Numbered from the stretch's first letter, positions 9,401 through 18,188 are shown. The stretch is 64,000 nt of DNA from Aureliella helgolandensis (GCF_007752135.1 NZ_CP036298.1:5394001-5458000); one strand, 5' to 3'. A program made the numbers and translations. The notes: generated by a model from the sequence alone, not told the origin.

Positions 9401-11833
9401 ATCGTGTGGGCTGATGGCGACACCGACCAAGGTGACAATCATGCGACCTTCAAACTATCCACTGGCGGTGAAGCCATTGGTCTGTACAACACCGACGGCA
9501 CCACCCTGATCGACTCGGTCGTATTCGACGCCCAAGTGACCGACATTTCGTCTGGACGTTTCCCCGACGGCAGCGACACGTTCGTTTCGATGACGACGCC
9601 AACGCCAGGTGCAACCAACGTCACGACCATCATGAACCTCGCGCCAACCGCGGACGCAGGTGGTCCCTACAGCGGACTGGTCGATGGCACGATCACGCTA
9701 ACCGCAACCGGATCAACAGACAGCGATGGTACGATCGCCTCGTTCGCTTGGGACCTGGATAACGATGGTCAGTACGACGACGCCACTGGGGTAACGGCTT
9801 CGTTCACGTCAACCACAGCGGGGACTTTCACCGTCGGCGTGCAAGTCACCGACGATGACGGAGCCACGGGCGCCAGCAGTGCAACTGTGACCGTTACATC
9901 CGTTGCCGTCACCCCCGTGGTGCTGTACATCAATGAGTTCATGGCCGACAATGACACCACGATCGAAGATCCCGATGGGGCGGGGGAGTTTGACGACTGG
10001 ATTGAACTTTACAACCCTGGCACAGAAATCATCGACCTGGGCGGCATGTACCTGACCGACGATTTGGCCGACCCGACTCAGTGGCAGTTCACTTCCGGAA
10101 CCATAATTGCCGCAGGCGGCTACTTGATCGTGTGGGCCGATGGCGACACCGACCAAGGTGACAATCATGCGACCTTCAAACTATCCACTGGCGGTGAAGC
10201 CATTGGTCTGTACAACACCGACGGCACCACCCTGATCGACTCGGTCGTTTTCGACGCCCAAGTGACCGACATTTCGTCTGGACGTTTCCCCGACGGCAGC
10301 GACACGTTCGTTTCGATGACGACGCCAACGCCAGCTGCAACCAACGTCACGTCCATCACGAACCTCGCGCCAACCGCGGACGCAGGTGGCCCCTACAGCG
10401 GACTGGTCGATGGCACGATCACCCTAACCGCAACCGGATCAACGGACAGCGATGGTACGATCGCCTCGTTCGCTTGGGACCTGGATAACGATGATCAGTA
10501 CGACGACGCCACTGGGGTAACGGCTTCGTTCACGTCAACCACAGCGGGGACTTTCACCGTTGGCGTGCAAGTCACCGACGACGACGGAGCGACCGGTGTT
10601 AGCGCAGCAACGATCATCGTCTCGACGTCACCGGCCACATCGGGTTTGGTCGTGTTTCAATCTGCTGGATCGACCTCGGTCAATGAGTACGGAACCAGCG
10701 ATCTCGTCACGGTGTCTTTGGCCAGTCAACCGACAGCGAACGTCACCGTTGCTGTCTCCAGCAGCGACACCGGCGAGGTTTCCTTGAGTACAAGCTCGCT
10801 GACGTTTACTCCAGGCAACTGGGACGTTGCTCAAACGTTCACCGTCACAGGCGTGTCCGATGGAAATGTCGACGGTGATCAATCAGTTAAGGTGACGCTC
10901 ACGGTATCGAGTCAAGACGCCGATTATGCAGCGATTGCGAATTCGGATATCCTCGTTACCAACCAGGACACAGACACCACGCCTGAGATTCCAGCTCGGA
11001 TTTACACACCCAATGTTGTGGTTCGTCCTCACGTGATTACGGCCAGTAGTGTGCGAACCGCGATTCTGTTTGTTGCACACGCCAGCGGTACGATAACGAT
11101 CACGCCCATTGGCACTGCGTCAGTGAGTGAAACCATCCGCTTGGTGGATGGTGATGTCCAACAAATCAGCGAATACGTAGACGGTATCGCCCAAGCCACG
11201 GTGAATGCTGGAGGTACGTACGCGATCATATTTGAAGCGCAAACCAGCGACCGGATTTACTCCGTTCGCTCGACTGCGGGAACCGACGCTTTCAGGCTGA
11301 CAGCGACGACGAATTTCTTGCTCCCCACGGACACCAACGGGGACAGCCAAACCACACCACTCGATGCATTGCTTGTCATTAATCAACTCAACCAAGATTC
11401 GGTTGCAGAAGGCGAATTTGTAGCGAACGCATCACTATTGGATGTCAACGGAGACGGATGGATCTCCCCTATGGATGCGTTGCTCGTTATCAATGAATTG
11501 AATCGTCGCCAGGACGCCGAATCCGAAAGTATGGCCGAAGGAGAATCAGTGAGCGAAGACGCAATTGCTGCGTCCTTGCATTCGGACTTGTCGTCAAGTC
11601 CTGTCGATGGAACCATTGAATCAGAAACCATAATTTTGAATGAACCAGAGGCAGAGATGCTCGTTGCCAAGTTTGGCTCCACCACTCCCGACTCGGGTCA
11701 CAATTTCATGGGAAATTTAGTGGACGATGCTGTCAACGACCTGTTTGGCGACGACGCAGATCGTAACGCAAAGGACACATTTTCCGACCTGCAACTTTTG
11801 GCTGACGATGTTTTCGATCTGAGTTGGGTGTGA
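6425..11833 (+). CDS. Giant secreted CotH / lamin-tail / PKD / dockerin protein
   Basis: 1802 residues. The N-terminus is Arg/Lys-rich followed by FEQRMMLHGD, the planctomycete export motif. Domains in order: CotH-like kinase fold (~100-500) with RFKGNSSFTG, LNLNNNYNDPAMLRE and LWDANESFG, interrupted by a Gly/Pro linker (three GGPGGG units near nt 7637-7690); a first lamin-tail domain (~535-670); three tandem lamin-tail plus PKD units (nt 8461-10638); a Calx-beta/cadherin-like domain (~1400-1500); and a C-terminal dockerin pair (DTNGDSQTTPLDALLVIN and DVNGDGWISPMDALLVIN) with an acidic tail. CotH proteins of spores are atypical kinases; here an extracellular structural or adhesive role is inferred. 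GTG start at 6425 with GAGGT five bases upstream; a hairpin lies in the leader. Confidence 0.9.
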   Translation: MTDSWFSSEKRRKTLQASKFRRLLRVELFEQRMMLHGDALVGLNTMTDMDELSMSADLFAGSTSTSSAALSAEGEAIAEGESAWTHAIVADDAAAFFDDSFVHEVSITFENTDWYDVLFESHANDTADPYFAADVTIDGVTMENVGVRFKGNSSFTGTGIKKSLKIDFDEFDETNDSLTYLGLKKLNLNNNYNDPAMLREKLLYDFASNFVEGASRAVHTNVTINGELYGLYTAVEQVDKTYVQTRFGSDEDGNLFKGATADEENGDPNADFGSDLTYLGDDPVAYETNYQLKTNETVNDYSDLVEFIDVLNNTSAADLPAAIEPLLDVDDSLASLAINNLFANLDSYNGSAHNYYLYDRDDTGQFTHILWDANESFGRFSLFTTPGEDLQELDPFWLPVATTGGPGGGGPGGGGPGGGGPGGTVTEESRPLMENLWAVDEYSKDYLRDLAEMLRNGFDITSATARISELANVIRVDVTADPNKQYTTAQFEQNLTSDITSGMGTIYGLTSFIETRALYLDAELDTYASASDLRLNELMTVNVATVQDQSGDFDPWVEVYNFGPGLVDVSGLYLTDDVADLTKWSIPSENLDDGEFLTLWIDGETSEGTNHASFALSATGGTLQLTDGVTVIDTVTYAAMAGDTSLARVPDGDGDFETTDQPTFGVENLASVVVVDPVTPVVLYINEFMADNDSVVEDPDEAGAFEDWVEIYNPGTEAIDLSGMSMTDDLADPTQWQFASGTIIAAGGYLIVWADGDTDQGDNHATFKLSTGGEEIGLYHTDGTTLIDSVVFGAQVTDISSGRFPDGSDTFVSMTTPTPGATNVTTITNVAPTADAGGPYSGLIDGTIALTAAESTDSDGSIVSYAWDLNNDGQYDDATGVTASFTSTTTGVFTVGVQVTDDDGATGASSATVTVTSVAVTPVVLYINEFMADNDTTIEDSDGVGEFDDWIELYNPGTEVIDLGGMYLTDDLADPTQWQFTSGTIIAAGGYLIVWADGDTDQGDNHATFKLSTGGEAIGLYNTDGTTLIDSVVFDAQVTDISSGRFPDGSDTFVSMTTPTPGATNVTTIMNLAPTADAGGPYSGLVDGTITLTATGSTDSDGTIASFAWDLDNDGQYDDATGVTASFTSTTAGTFTVGVQVTDDDGATGASSATVTVTSVAVTPVVLYINEFMADNDTTIEDPDGAGEFDDWIELYNPGTEIIDLGGMYLTDDLADPTQWQFTSGTIIAAGGYLIVWADGDTDQGDNHATFKLSTGGEAIGLYNTDGTTLIDSVVFDAQVTDISSGRFPDGSDTFVSMTTPTPAATNVTSITNLAPTADAGGPYSGLVDGTITLTATGSTDSDGTIASFAWDLDNDDQYDDATGVTASFTSTTAGTFTVGVQVTDDDGATGVSAATIIVSTSPATSGLVVFQSAGSTSVNEYGTSDLVTVSLASQPTANVTVAVSSSDTGEVSLSTSSLTFTPGNWDVAQTFTVTGVSDGNVDGDQSVKVTLTVSSQDADYAAIANSDILVTNQDTDTTPEIPARIYTPNVVVRPHVITASSVRTAILFVAHASGTITITPIGTASVSETIRLVDGDVQQISEYVDGIAQATVNAGGTYAIIFEAQTSDRIYSVRSTAGTDAFRLTATTNFLLPTDTNGDSQTTPLDALLVINQLNQDSVAEGEFVANASLLDVNGDGWISPMDALLVINELNRRQDAESESMAEGESVSEDAIAASLHSDLSSSPVDGTIESETIILNEPEAEMLVAKFGSTTPDSGHNFMGNLVDDAVNDLFGDDADRNAKDTFSDLQLLADDVFDLSWV
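8461..10638 (+). repeat. Three tandem 726-bp coding repeats (lamin-tail + PKD)
   Basis: The same start (CTGTACATCAATGA) recurs at 8471, 9197 and 9923, an exact 726-bp (242-residue) period. Each unit encodes a lamin-tail domain (INEFMADND ... DQGDNHATFKLS) and a PKD domain (PTADAGGPYSG ... VTDDDGATG). Units 2 and 3 differ at only scattered bases; unit 1 is more diverged. The near identity at DNA level, including third positions, points to recent duplication or gene conversion. Confidence 0.95.
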
Positions 11834-11907
11834 CCACAAGCGAAGGAGGACGGTCCCAACGCAACTCGTGTCGAGTTCCACGAACATGAGAAGAAGCTAA
11901 AATTCAG

Positions 11908-12251
11908 GTAACCGTTCGCGGTTGTCTGCGACTCAAACCTGAAGCAACGGTTGAGGCTGCCTGATGGGGAGGAAGGTGGTGAACGAACGGATGAAATGCT
12001 TCGCAGTGGTGAGCTTGCTTGGTATTACTCCTCGCCGTTGAGTTTGGCTGAGGGCGAGTATGGTGCAGCAGAGAAGGTTGTTGGCAGGAAAATGTTGGCA
12101 GGAAGATAGCCAGAGCAACCATCTTCCTGCCCCCCATCTTCATGTCAACACGTCCACCTGGATGCTTCGTAACCGTTCACCGTTGTCTGCGACTTAAATC
12201 TGAAGCATCTGTTGAAATTGTTAGTGGATAAGGAAGGTCGTGAACGGTTAC
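11908..12251 (+). mobile_element. Inverted-repeat element, family 2, copy A (344 bp)
   Basis: Ends GTAACCGTTCGCG and CGTGAACGGTTAC are inverted repeats (one mismatch). Inside, a ~85-bp segment at the left end is directly repeated at the right end (12169-12251), and the middle has a hairpin formed by GGCAGGAAGAT / ATCTTCCTGCC. The same structure recurs at 48049, 48640 and 49243. No plausible coding frame. It lies downstream of the giant CotH gene. Confidence 0.8.
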
Positions 12252-12576
12252 GTCATTTGTTTGTAGATACTATTTCGCGATGGAACGTCAGCGTCATGCA
12301 CGAACGAATTGCACAAAATCGTTGGAACCTGTGCTCTGCAATCAAAAACGAGTATGAACGCGGCGACAGAACCAGTCGCGAGTAGCCTCACAGAAAGCGA
12401 AAGAAGACGCCAGGCGTGCCCCAATTACACCTCGCCACGCATTAACAACGCAAAATTGCAAAACAAAGGAAAACGTTGCAAAGATAGGGTTCACGGCGTA
12501 AACTGCAACTGGTGAGCAAGGCCACGGATGCGTCATAGCCGCTACGCGCACGAGAATCTTCGGTCAGAAATCAAAC

Positions 12577-12930
12577 ATGAACCCAATCATCCTCCTGTTC
12601 ATCGCAGTAGCTGCCTTGATGCTGGTAGTCTTAATAGCATTTTTCATGTTTTTTTTCAGACCTTGGCTGCAGTGCTTTCTGAGCGGCGCGCCAATTAGAG
12701 CGTTTGATGTTGTGGGGATGCGGCTGCGCCGGTCACCAGCGCAATTGATATGCGAACAGCGAATCCGCGCGAGCTACGTCGACACGCAGCTAACGGTGGC
12801 CGAATTGGAGAAGGCGCATCTGCAAGGAGTCGACATTGTCAGAGCGGTCGACGCACTCTGTCTCGCGAAGCAAACTGGTGTCGATGTCCGCTGGGAAGAT
12901 TTGGTCGCGACCGATTTGGCGGTTCGATAA
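12577..12930 (+). CDS. Short FloA-like (bacterial flotillin-like) protein
   Basis: 117 residues. The N-terminus is one transmembrane segment (~3-28), followed by a conserved FloA/UPF0365 stretch: the WLQCFLSGAPIRAFDVVGMRLR region, RIRASYVDTQLTVAELEKAHLQG and VDALCLAKQTGVDVRWED..ATDLA. FloA proteins (~330 residues) organise membrane microdomains; here only the N-terminal third is present, stopping just after ATDLAVR. It may be a truncated paralogue or a genuine short form. The ATG at 12577 is preceded by a poor ribosome site (CAGAAATCAAAC). It borders a rearranged stretch with a family-1 repeat element 73 bp downstream. Confidence 0.7.
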   Translation: MNPIILLFIAVAALMLVVLIAFFMFFFRPWLQCFLSGAPIRAFDVVGMRLRRSPAQLICEQRIRASYVDTQLTVAELEKAHLQGVDIVRAVDALCLAKQTGVDVRWEDLVATDLAVR

Positions 12931-13002
12931 TCCACCGTCTTCCGCTCACAAATTACAGACTACCACGTGGTCATATTGGCTCCTGCCCCCTTAAAGCGGC
13001 TC

Positions 13003-13118
13003 CGAGCTGATGAAATAGTAACGCGCTGCCTGAGCGAGGACAGATGGTTGCCGCTACAGGTCAATTTGGGACGCTACCTCCGCCTTAAAATTCAAATCGC
13101 TATTCAATGCACATCCCG
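13003..13118 (+). mobile_element. Short inverted-repeat element, family 1, copy 2 (116 bp, degraded ends)
   Basis: Matches copy 3 (19869-19984) over its length with scattered substitutions: shared AAATAGTAAC near the left end, then GTTGCCGCTAC, TTTGGGACGC, ACCTCCGC and TTAAAATTCAAAT. The terminal octamers are decayed to CGAGCTGA and ACATCCCG. Abuts the 3' end of the broken glycosyltransferase. Confidence 0.7.
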
Positions 13119-13617
13119 TTGCGGCAAGGGCGTAGTTAGCGATTGTATACAAGATTTTGTAACCGGCCTTAAACGCACCTTAAATCGCACCACTAATTTT
13201 GCTCTTACCAATGCGACAGCGATAGGGCACCGGAATCTCAAGCGTCCGCATCTTCTGTTGCGTCGCCTTGATCTGCATCTCGACGGTCCAGCCAAAGCTG
13301 GTGTCTTTCATCTGCAGTCGATTGACTTTATCCAACCGAATCGCACGAAGGGGCCCGAGATCGGTATATTGCTCGCCCCAAATAGTTCGCATGAGGTAAC
13401 GAGCGAGCTTATTGCCTAGCACACTCTGCAACGGCATCGCGCCAGGCTCGCGTTTACCGAGCAATCGCGAACCAAGTACGAAATCAGCTTCCCCACGGTG
13501 AAGAGGCATTACCAGTTCGGGTAGTATTTCAGGATGATCACTGTAGTCAGCATCCAAGAAGACGACGTACCGAATTGGCTGGCGAATGGCTACGTTGTCC
13601 GACGAGGATTCGCTAAC
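13119..13617 (-). pseudogene. Broken family 2 glycosyltransferase (dolichol-phosphate-mannose-synthase-like)
   Basis: Read on the minus strand from 13617: RYVVFLDADYSDHPEILPEL, then FVLGSRLLGKREPGAMP, YTDLGPLRAIR and GKSKISGAI, which is the catalytic and C-terminal half of a GT2 glycosyltransferase that would transfer sugar to a lipid or protein acceptor. The N-terminal half is missing where a truncated IS256-family copy begins at 13617. An in-frame TAA at 13180-13182 then interrupts the C-terminus; after it the frame continues with GAFKAGYKILYTIANYAL, the expected membrane tail. Two independent lesions show the gene is dead. Confidence 0.8.
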
Positions 13618-14514
13618 GTGATCTGTCGGGACATACGTGGTGCATTCTGATGCTCGACGGTATCCGGCTAAGCTCAGACCAGACGGCAGTGGTTGCTCTC
13701 GGCATTGATTCTGAAGGCTGCAAGCATGTGCTCGACTTTGCGCTGGGCAGTAGTGAAAATGCCGTTGTATCCAATGAATTGCTGGCTCGCTTGGCCCGTC
13801 GCGGCTTTACTTGCTCGCTGCGCTTACTGGCTGTCCTGGATGGCAGCGACGTGCTTCGCAAAGCGGTCAAGGAGCACTTCCCCGACTCGGTCATCCAACG
13901 CTGCTTAGTTCACAAGGAACGCAACATCCGTGGCAAGCTATCGAAGCGTCATACGGGTGAACTCGCTCGACTGTTTAGACGACTCCGTAGCGTGCAGGGC
14001 TATACCGCCGCACAAGAGGTCGTCGACGAGCTAGAGGCATTCCTTGAGCCACTCAATGCCGAAGCGTGTAAGAGCCTTCATGAGGCCGGTGAGGACCTGC
14101 TAGCCCTACACCGACTCGAAGTGCCAAACACGCTCCATCGTTCACTGCTAAGCACCAACGCGATTGAGAACTCCTTCCTGAACACGCGTCGCCGCTTGGG
14201 GCGTGTAACACGATTCCGAGCTGACACGGATCAGGCGAGTCGCTGGCTGTCGTACGCACTGCTTGAGGCCGAAAAGGGGTTCCATCGAATCAGCGGCCAC
14301 AAGCAACTACCTACGCTGATTGCCGCCCTAGCGAGAGAACACGAGTCTACACCAACAAAGCCGCCGTCGGGGCCCGTGCCGTCGCCTACGGCTCCGGCAA
14401 CGGAACGGGCCCCATCACTTTAGTTCCACCACCTGTTTGATCCTTAAGACCTTTTCCAGTACCCTTTAGCCAGCGAGACCACTACCAGTTTTTACAACGC
14501 AGGGGACATCCCGC
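13617..14514 (+). mobile_element. IS256-family element copy 1, 5'-truncated
   Basis: Nearly identical to the right ~890 bp of the copy at 35048-36520, from the CGTGATCTGTCGG join at 13617 to the right terminus near ACATCCC at ~14514. The left end and about the first 160 codons of the transposase are missing, so it cannot move by itself. The join falls within the glycosyltransferase remnant. Confidence 0.85.
13619..14423 (+). pseudogene. IS256 (Mutator)-family transposase, C-terminal ~265 residues
   Basis: Frame open from the truncation point to the stop at 14423; the first internal ATG is at 13650. It contains the first catalytic Asp in the MLDGIRLSSDQ region, the DGSDVLRKAVKEHFPD segment with the second Asp, the QRCLVHKERN motif typical of Mutator/IS256 transposases, and STNAIENSF with the catalytic Glu. 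The ALGSSENAVV segment is intact here, unlike the copy at 35.7 kb, which lost one G at this point. Without its N-terminal DNA-binding part it should be inactive. Confidence 0.85.
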
Positions 14515-15362
14515 TTCCATAGATGGCTTAGAACAAGACTCCGAATGGCAGGCAGCGGCGTACGGGTTCTCTGACAAGCACGTTTCCAATCGCCCCATCG
14601 ATGAACTCAAGCACCAGAATGGTCACGGAGTCAGGATGCGAATTGTAGTCGATGACGTTTCTGGATAGTCCAAGCAAAGAACTTGCTGAGCGAATTACCT
14701 AGCTGGTCACGCCCATCCGCACGGTCTCCCGCTGCATTGCTCTCGGCTACATGAATGCCAGAGGCGTAACTTTAAGCTTTTCCCGGCTACTGACTTCTAT
14801 GTACCGCAGCTCGATATTACCGACTGACACCATACCCATGAATTGCCGGCTCAAACATGTGCTGAGTCTTTTGAACGCATGCTTGCGTTGAAACGAACAG
14901 AGCTGTGAATTTCACCTTACAGTTCACCCTCAGCAGCAACCGGACCGCACGAGAAATCAACGGAGTTTGGGGAGATGTCTGATGCTGCTTGCGAGGGAGC
15001 AAGCACTAGATGGTCTTACAATCTATTGAAAGTCCTTTCGTATTAGCTGCGGTGGACAGTCAAAGATGTCTTGCATCGGTGGCCACGGATTTAAATGTTT
15101 CGACAGACTCGACCAATAGCAATGTTGAGCTAAAGGGGTAGAAAATGTATGGCAACCTATCCGTCGTGGTAACGTCAACCTACATCCGCCACCGACTTGC
15201 TTCTACAATACCCCGTCGGGTAGCTGGCCGTTCAGCCCCCCTGTGCCAACCAAGTCACAGTGGCGTCATGCCGCCGCCCGACTGACTTCCGTTCAGATAG
15301 CAAGGTGTGCGCAAATGCTCAGCTGACTTCAATGCGTTACCACTACGCACCTAGATTTTGGA
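14515..15362. other. 848 bp without a recognisable gene
   Basis: Between the IS256 remnant and the hypothetical gene at 15363. Open frames are all short and none shows coding-like composition or a known motif on either strand. Probably decayed accessory DNA. Confidence 0.5.
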
Positions 15363-16049
15363 TTAGCGGTCACAGGACCACCATTCCAACAACGACGTAG
15401 GCCAGTACGCATGCGGAAGAGGCATGGTGAAGTGCGGCTGTTGCGCTTCGACAACAATTGGCAGCAGCGACTGGCATAGAACTCCATTCGGCAAATGGCT
15501 GCGTCGGAAAAGCGTAGTCGACACGAAAAATGTACCGCAAGGTGCTATTCTATCCGGTACCTGCTTACCTACGACTCGTGTTGTTTCTGCGTCTAAGTAG
15601 TCAGCCCAGGGTTGCAGTTCACTATCAAGCTCAGAGGCGTATCTTAGCCCGGCAAGTGCGACCGCAACGCGTTCCAACTGGCTAGGTGGGGGCTCGACGC
15701 TATCGTCGAGCGAGAACACAAGTTCGCCTGCACGATCGTAAGTATAAGAATCGACCGATGGGGCGGGCAAGTAGAGTTCGTCATTGGCCTGTATCACATG
15801 CCCCCAGACAATCTTGCCTTTGCTGAAGAGTCGCCGAAGTGTTCGATTCTGAACCAATTTAGCTAACGCATCCCCCCAGCGTAACTTTGTTACCCATGGC
15901 GGATTCACTAAAAGCATCTGCTCGGTGGCTGCATCGAAGTATCGAGGAGACTCACCGAACGTAACTCGACACTCTTTTAGCCACCGATCCCATTGCCTCG
16001 TCGGGATTTCATCGAAGAATTGATCAATTATTCCGTTGTGCATCTTCAT
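15363..16049 (-). CDS. Hypothetical protein, coupled to upstream lipoprotein gene
   Basis: 228 residues, soluble, not recognised. Composition is normal for a globular protein (Trp-rich: WDRW, WWSCDR; an acidic central part), no signal peptide and no membrane segment. The start (ATG 16049, or the next ATG two codons on) lies inside the 3' end of the 16024-17295 gene, a 26-bp overlap in another frame, so the two are probably translationally coupled and may work together. Confidence 0.6.
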   Translation of the reverse strand: MKMHNGIIDQFFDEIPTRQWDRWLKECRVTFGESPRYFDAATEQMLLVNPPWVTKLRWGDALAKLVQNRTLRRLFSKGKIVWGHVIQANDELYLPAPSVDSYTYDRAGELVFSLDDSVEPPPSQLERVAVALAGLRYASELDSELQPWADYLDAETTRVVGKQVPDRIAPCGTFFVSTTLFRRSHLPNGVLCQSLLPIVVEAQQPHFTMPLPHAYWPTSLLEWWSCDR

Positions 16050-17295
16050 CCGCGATTATCAAGTCTTGTCGCAGCATTTTGTAGGTAAAGGACTGCCACT
16101 TATCCCAATTGCAGGTAATCGTCTCGTCGTCATTAACAGCGACAACGGTAACAAATTCCCAACGCCCCGCGTAGCAAGCTTGCAACTTCATCCCCACCCT
16201 CACTTTAGTATCGGCAGCAACCAAGGCGTGACCATTTGGAATAGGGATATCGATCTTGTAACGTTTCAGTGAGTACTGGGTCGACGGCGACTTTGCAGCG
16301 ACCTCCGTCGCATTTTGGTTCGCTACGATTAAGTCTTCTCGCATCATCTTGTAGGTGTAAGTTGGGAAGCTGTCCCAATTGCAGGTAATCGTTCCATCAT
16401 CATTCGTTGCGACGACCGTAACTGTCGACCACTTACGTGCATAGCAAGCTTTTAGCTTGGTTCCAACTTCAATCACAGTTTCAGGGCCAACGATGCTGTA
16501 GTCAGTTGGAACGGGAATATTGATTGCATATCGTTTGAGCGAATACTCCTTTGGTTTTGACTCGGCCTTAGGCCGCCCAAGATTCGCCGCAGCCTCGCGC
16601 CGAGACATGCTTGGGCGCTCGGCCGGCTTTGCTACCGTTTCAGGTAAGTGAGGGACAGCGGTCGCTGTTTCTTCTACGCTAGTCGGCTGCTCCGCTTGAT
16701 ACGCTTCGAGCGTCTGCTGAATGGCGATTAAAGCTTGTCGTTCGTTATTCCCCGCGCCCTGTTTGACCACGTCGCCATTCTTTTGCGTGAAGACCAAGTA
16801 AGTCTTGATCCGGCCTACAACGTTGGTTTCCTCGCGTAGCTCAACCGAAGCTAAGCCAGCGAAAGGGATCACCAGCTCTTTGCCGCCAGTTTGAGAATAG
16901 GTGGATGCCATTTCAACGCGGTCCGGCCAGACTGTGACATGCAGCTTGTTGGGAAAAAGTAACGATATCGCAGCAAGAAATAATCCGATGAAACCCATCA
17001 TTCCACCGAACAGCCCCAATCCCACGCGCTGAGCAACTGAAAGTTTTTCGCCCGGCTTGGCTCTCCGATTCTTGGGCTTTCGGTCAGGCAGGATGCTTCC
17101 AGCAATTGCCACAATCCCTAGACCGATTAATCCGAGCCCCAGCAGGGTGCGAATGATCGTTCCAACCGCTGAAGTTTGAAAGACTTTGGCATCGCCCTCG
17201 ATTATGCGCATCTCGGTACAGCCCGAACATGCAAGAACCGCAACGGTGAGAGACCAGAAAAGAATTCCACGCATAATCCGAACCTGTGAACTCAT
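16024..17295 (-). CDS. Membrane lipoprotein with two C-terminal SH3/Tudor-like repeats
   Basis: 423 residues. A signal peptide ends in a lipobox (VLACSGC), then two hydrophobic segments (~45-68 and ~90-115), a domain resembling a membrane-proximal PH-like fold (~115-200), a Pro/Ala/Glu linker, and two ~76-residue repeats (~249-325 and ~337-413). Each repeat reads YSLKRYxIxIPxP ... VGxKLxACYAxxW ... VTVVAxNDDxTITCNWD ... TYKMxRxDLI, which resembles small beta-barrel SH3/Tudor/SHD1-type modules. Function unknown; anchoring at the membrane with a binding role is inference. The downstream gene overlaps its end by 26 bp. Confidence 0.7.
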   Translation of the reverse strand: MSSQVRIMRGILFWSLTVAVLACSGCTEMRIIEGDAKVFQTSAVGTIIRTLLGLGLIGLGIVAIAGSILPDRKPKNRRAKPGEKLSVAQRVGLGLFGGMMGFIGLFLAAISLLFPNKLHVTVWPDRVEMASTYSQTGGKELVIPFAGLASVELREETNVVGRIKTYLVFTQKNGDVVKQGAGNNERQALIAIQQTLEAYQAEQPTSVEETATAVPHLPETVAKPAERPSMSRREAAANLGRPKAESKPKEYSLKRYAINIPVPTDYSIVGPETVIEVGTKLKACYARKWSTVTVVATNDDGTITCNWDSFPTYTYKMMREDLIVANQNATEVAAKSPSTQYSLKRYKIDIPIPNGHALVAADTKVRVGMKLQACYAGRWEFVTVVAVNDDETITCNWDKWQSFTYKMLRQDLIIADEDAQRNN

Positions 17296-18188
17296 TTGCG
17301 AAGGCTAGAAGCCGCATTCCGACCATGTTTCTTGGGCAAAGAACAAACCGGTTATGCTGCTAATTTTCCGAAGTTGGGGCAGTCTATCAGATGCCAACGA
17401 GGAAATGCAACCGCTTCAAAGGGACTTGAATTACAGAGTGGAAGAGATGCTACGCTGGGCTCAGTTGTTTCGACTCCCGCATAGGCCGAGACGTCGTCCC
17501 CTTACTCACTTAAACCGTTCCGCTAACCATCAATCTGCCAGCGAATGGTAATTGAGCCGCACGCTCTCATCTAGAAGTCCTTGCTTGGCACTCATCTTCG
17601 AGCTCTGCAACAACTTTGGCATCACCAATCATTTCGTTGCGGGAAGAGCGGAAAGATAGGTCAGCTGGCAGATAACGTACTGATATTCCGCCCCACGACG
17701 CCCTTGCAAGTCTCATCTTCAGCCGCAAAAGGCCTTGCAAATCGGAATGCCGCTGCTCGGTCTTCGCTGGCGCAAATCAGTATTCGTCGTTGGTACACCC
17801 AAAAACACGGGTTTGTAAAGGTGCAACTGCTCGAAATCCGTTTCTCTACGACTATGGAGTCACCAAGCTCAAGAGCAGCAACCGTTTCAACACGTTACAC
17901 AGCTGAAGTTGCAGCATCTTGGGGTCTGTTCTCGACGTCCAACATATCGCGACCGGTGCAGACGAAAGCTGCTTTGGATTGCCAAGAGAGTTGTTGCTGG
18001 GGAGGCAGTGGTCCTGTATTGAGACCTCAAATTGAGGTACGATCGGATTTAGGCGCAGGTGGCCGAACAGTCCGACCACGCATTGCATTGGATTGGATTT
18101 TCGATGGCTCGTTAAGCTTGCGACATGGAACCAGACAATAACATCCTTTAGTGCCAGCTTTCGGTCGGAAACTAGTGAGACTCCAGAC
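17296..18188. other. 893 bp without a convincing gene
   Basis: Several overlapping open frames exist on both strands (the longest, 17581-18141 on the plus strand, has 186 codons), but none has a ribosome site, consistent composition or a family motif. Treated as intergenic or decayed DNA upstream of the DUF2200 gene. Confidence 0.45.

Noticed and set aside
8213-10359. Long antisense open frames inside the CotH gene
   Set aside because: They recur with the 726-bp period and are by-products of the repeated, G+C-rich sense coding sequence; none has a motif or ribosome site.
17581-18141. 186-codon plus-strand open frame
   Set aside because: No start context and atypical composition; overlapping frames on the other strand are equally open.
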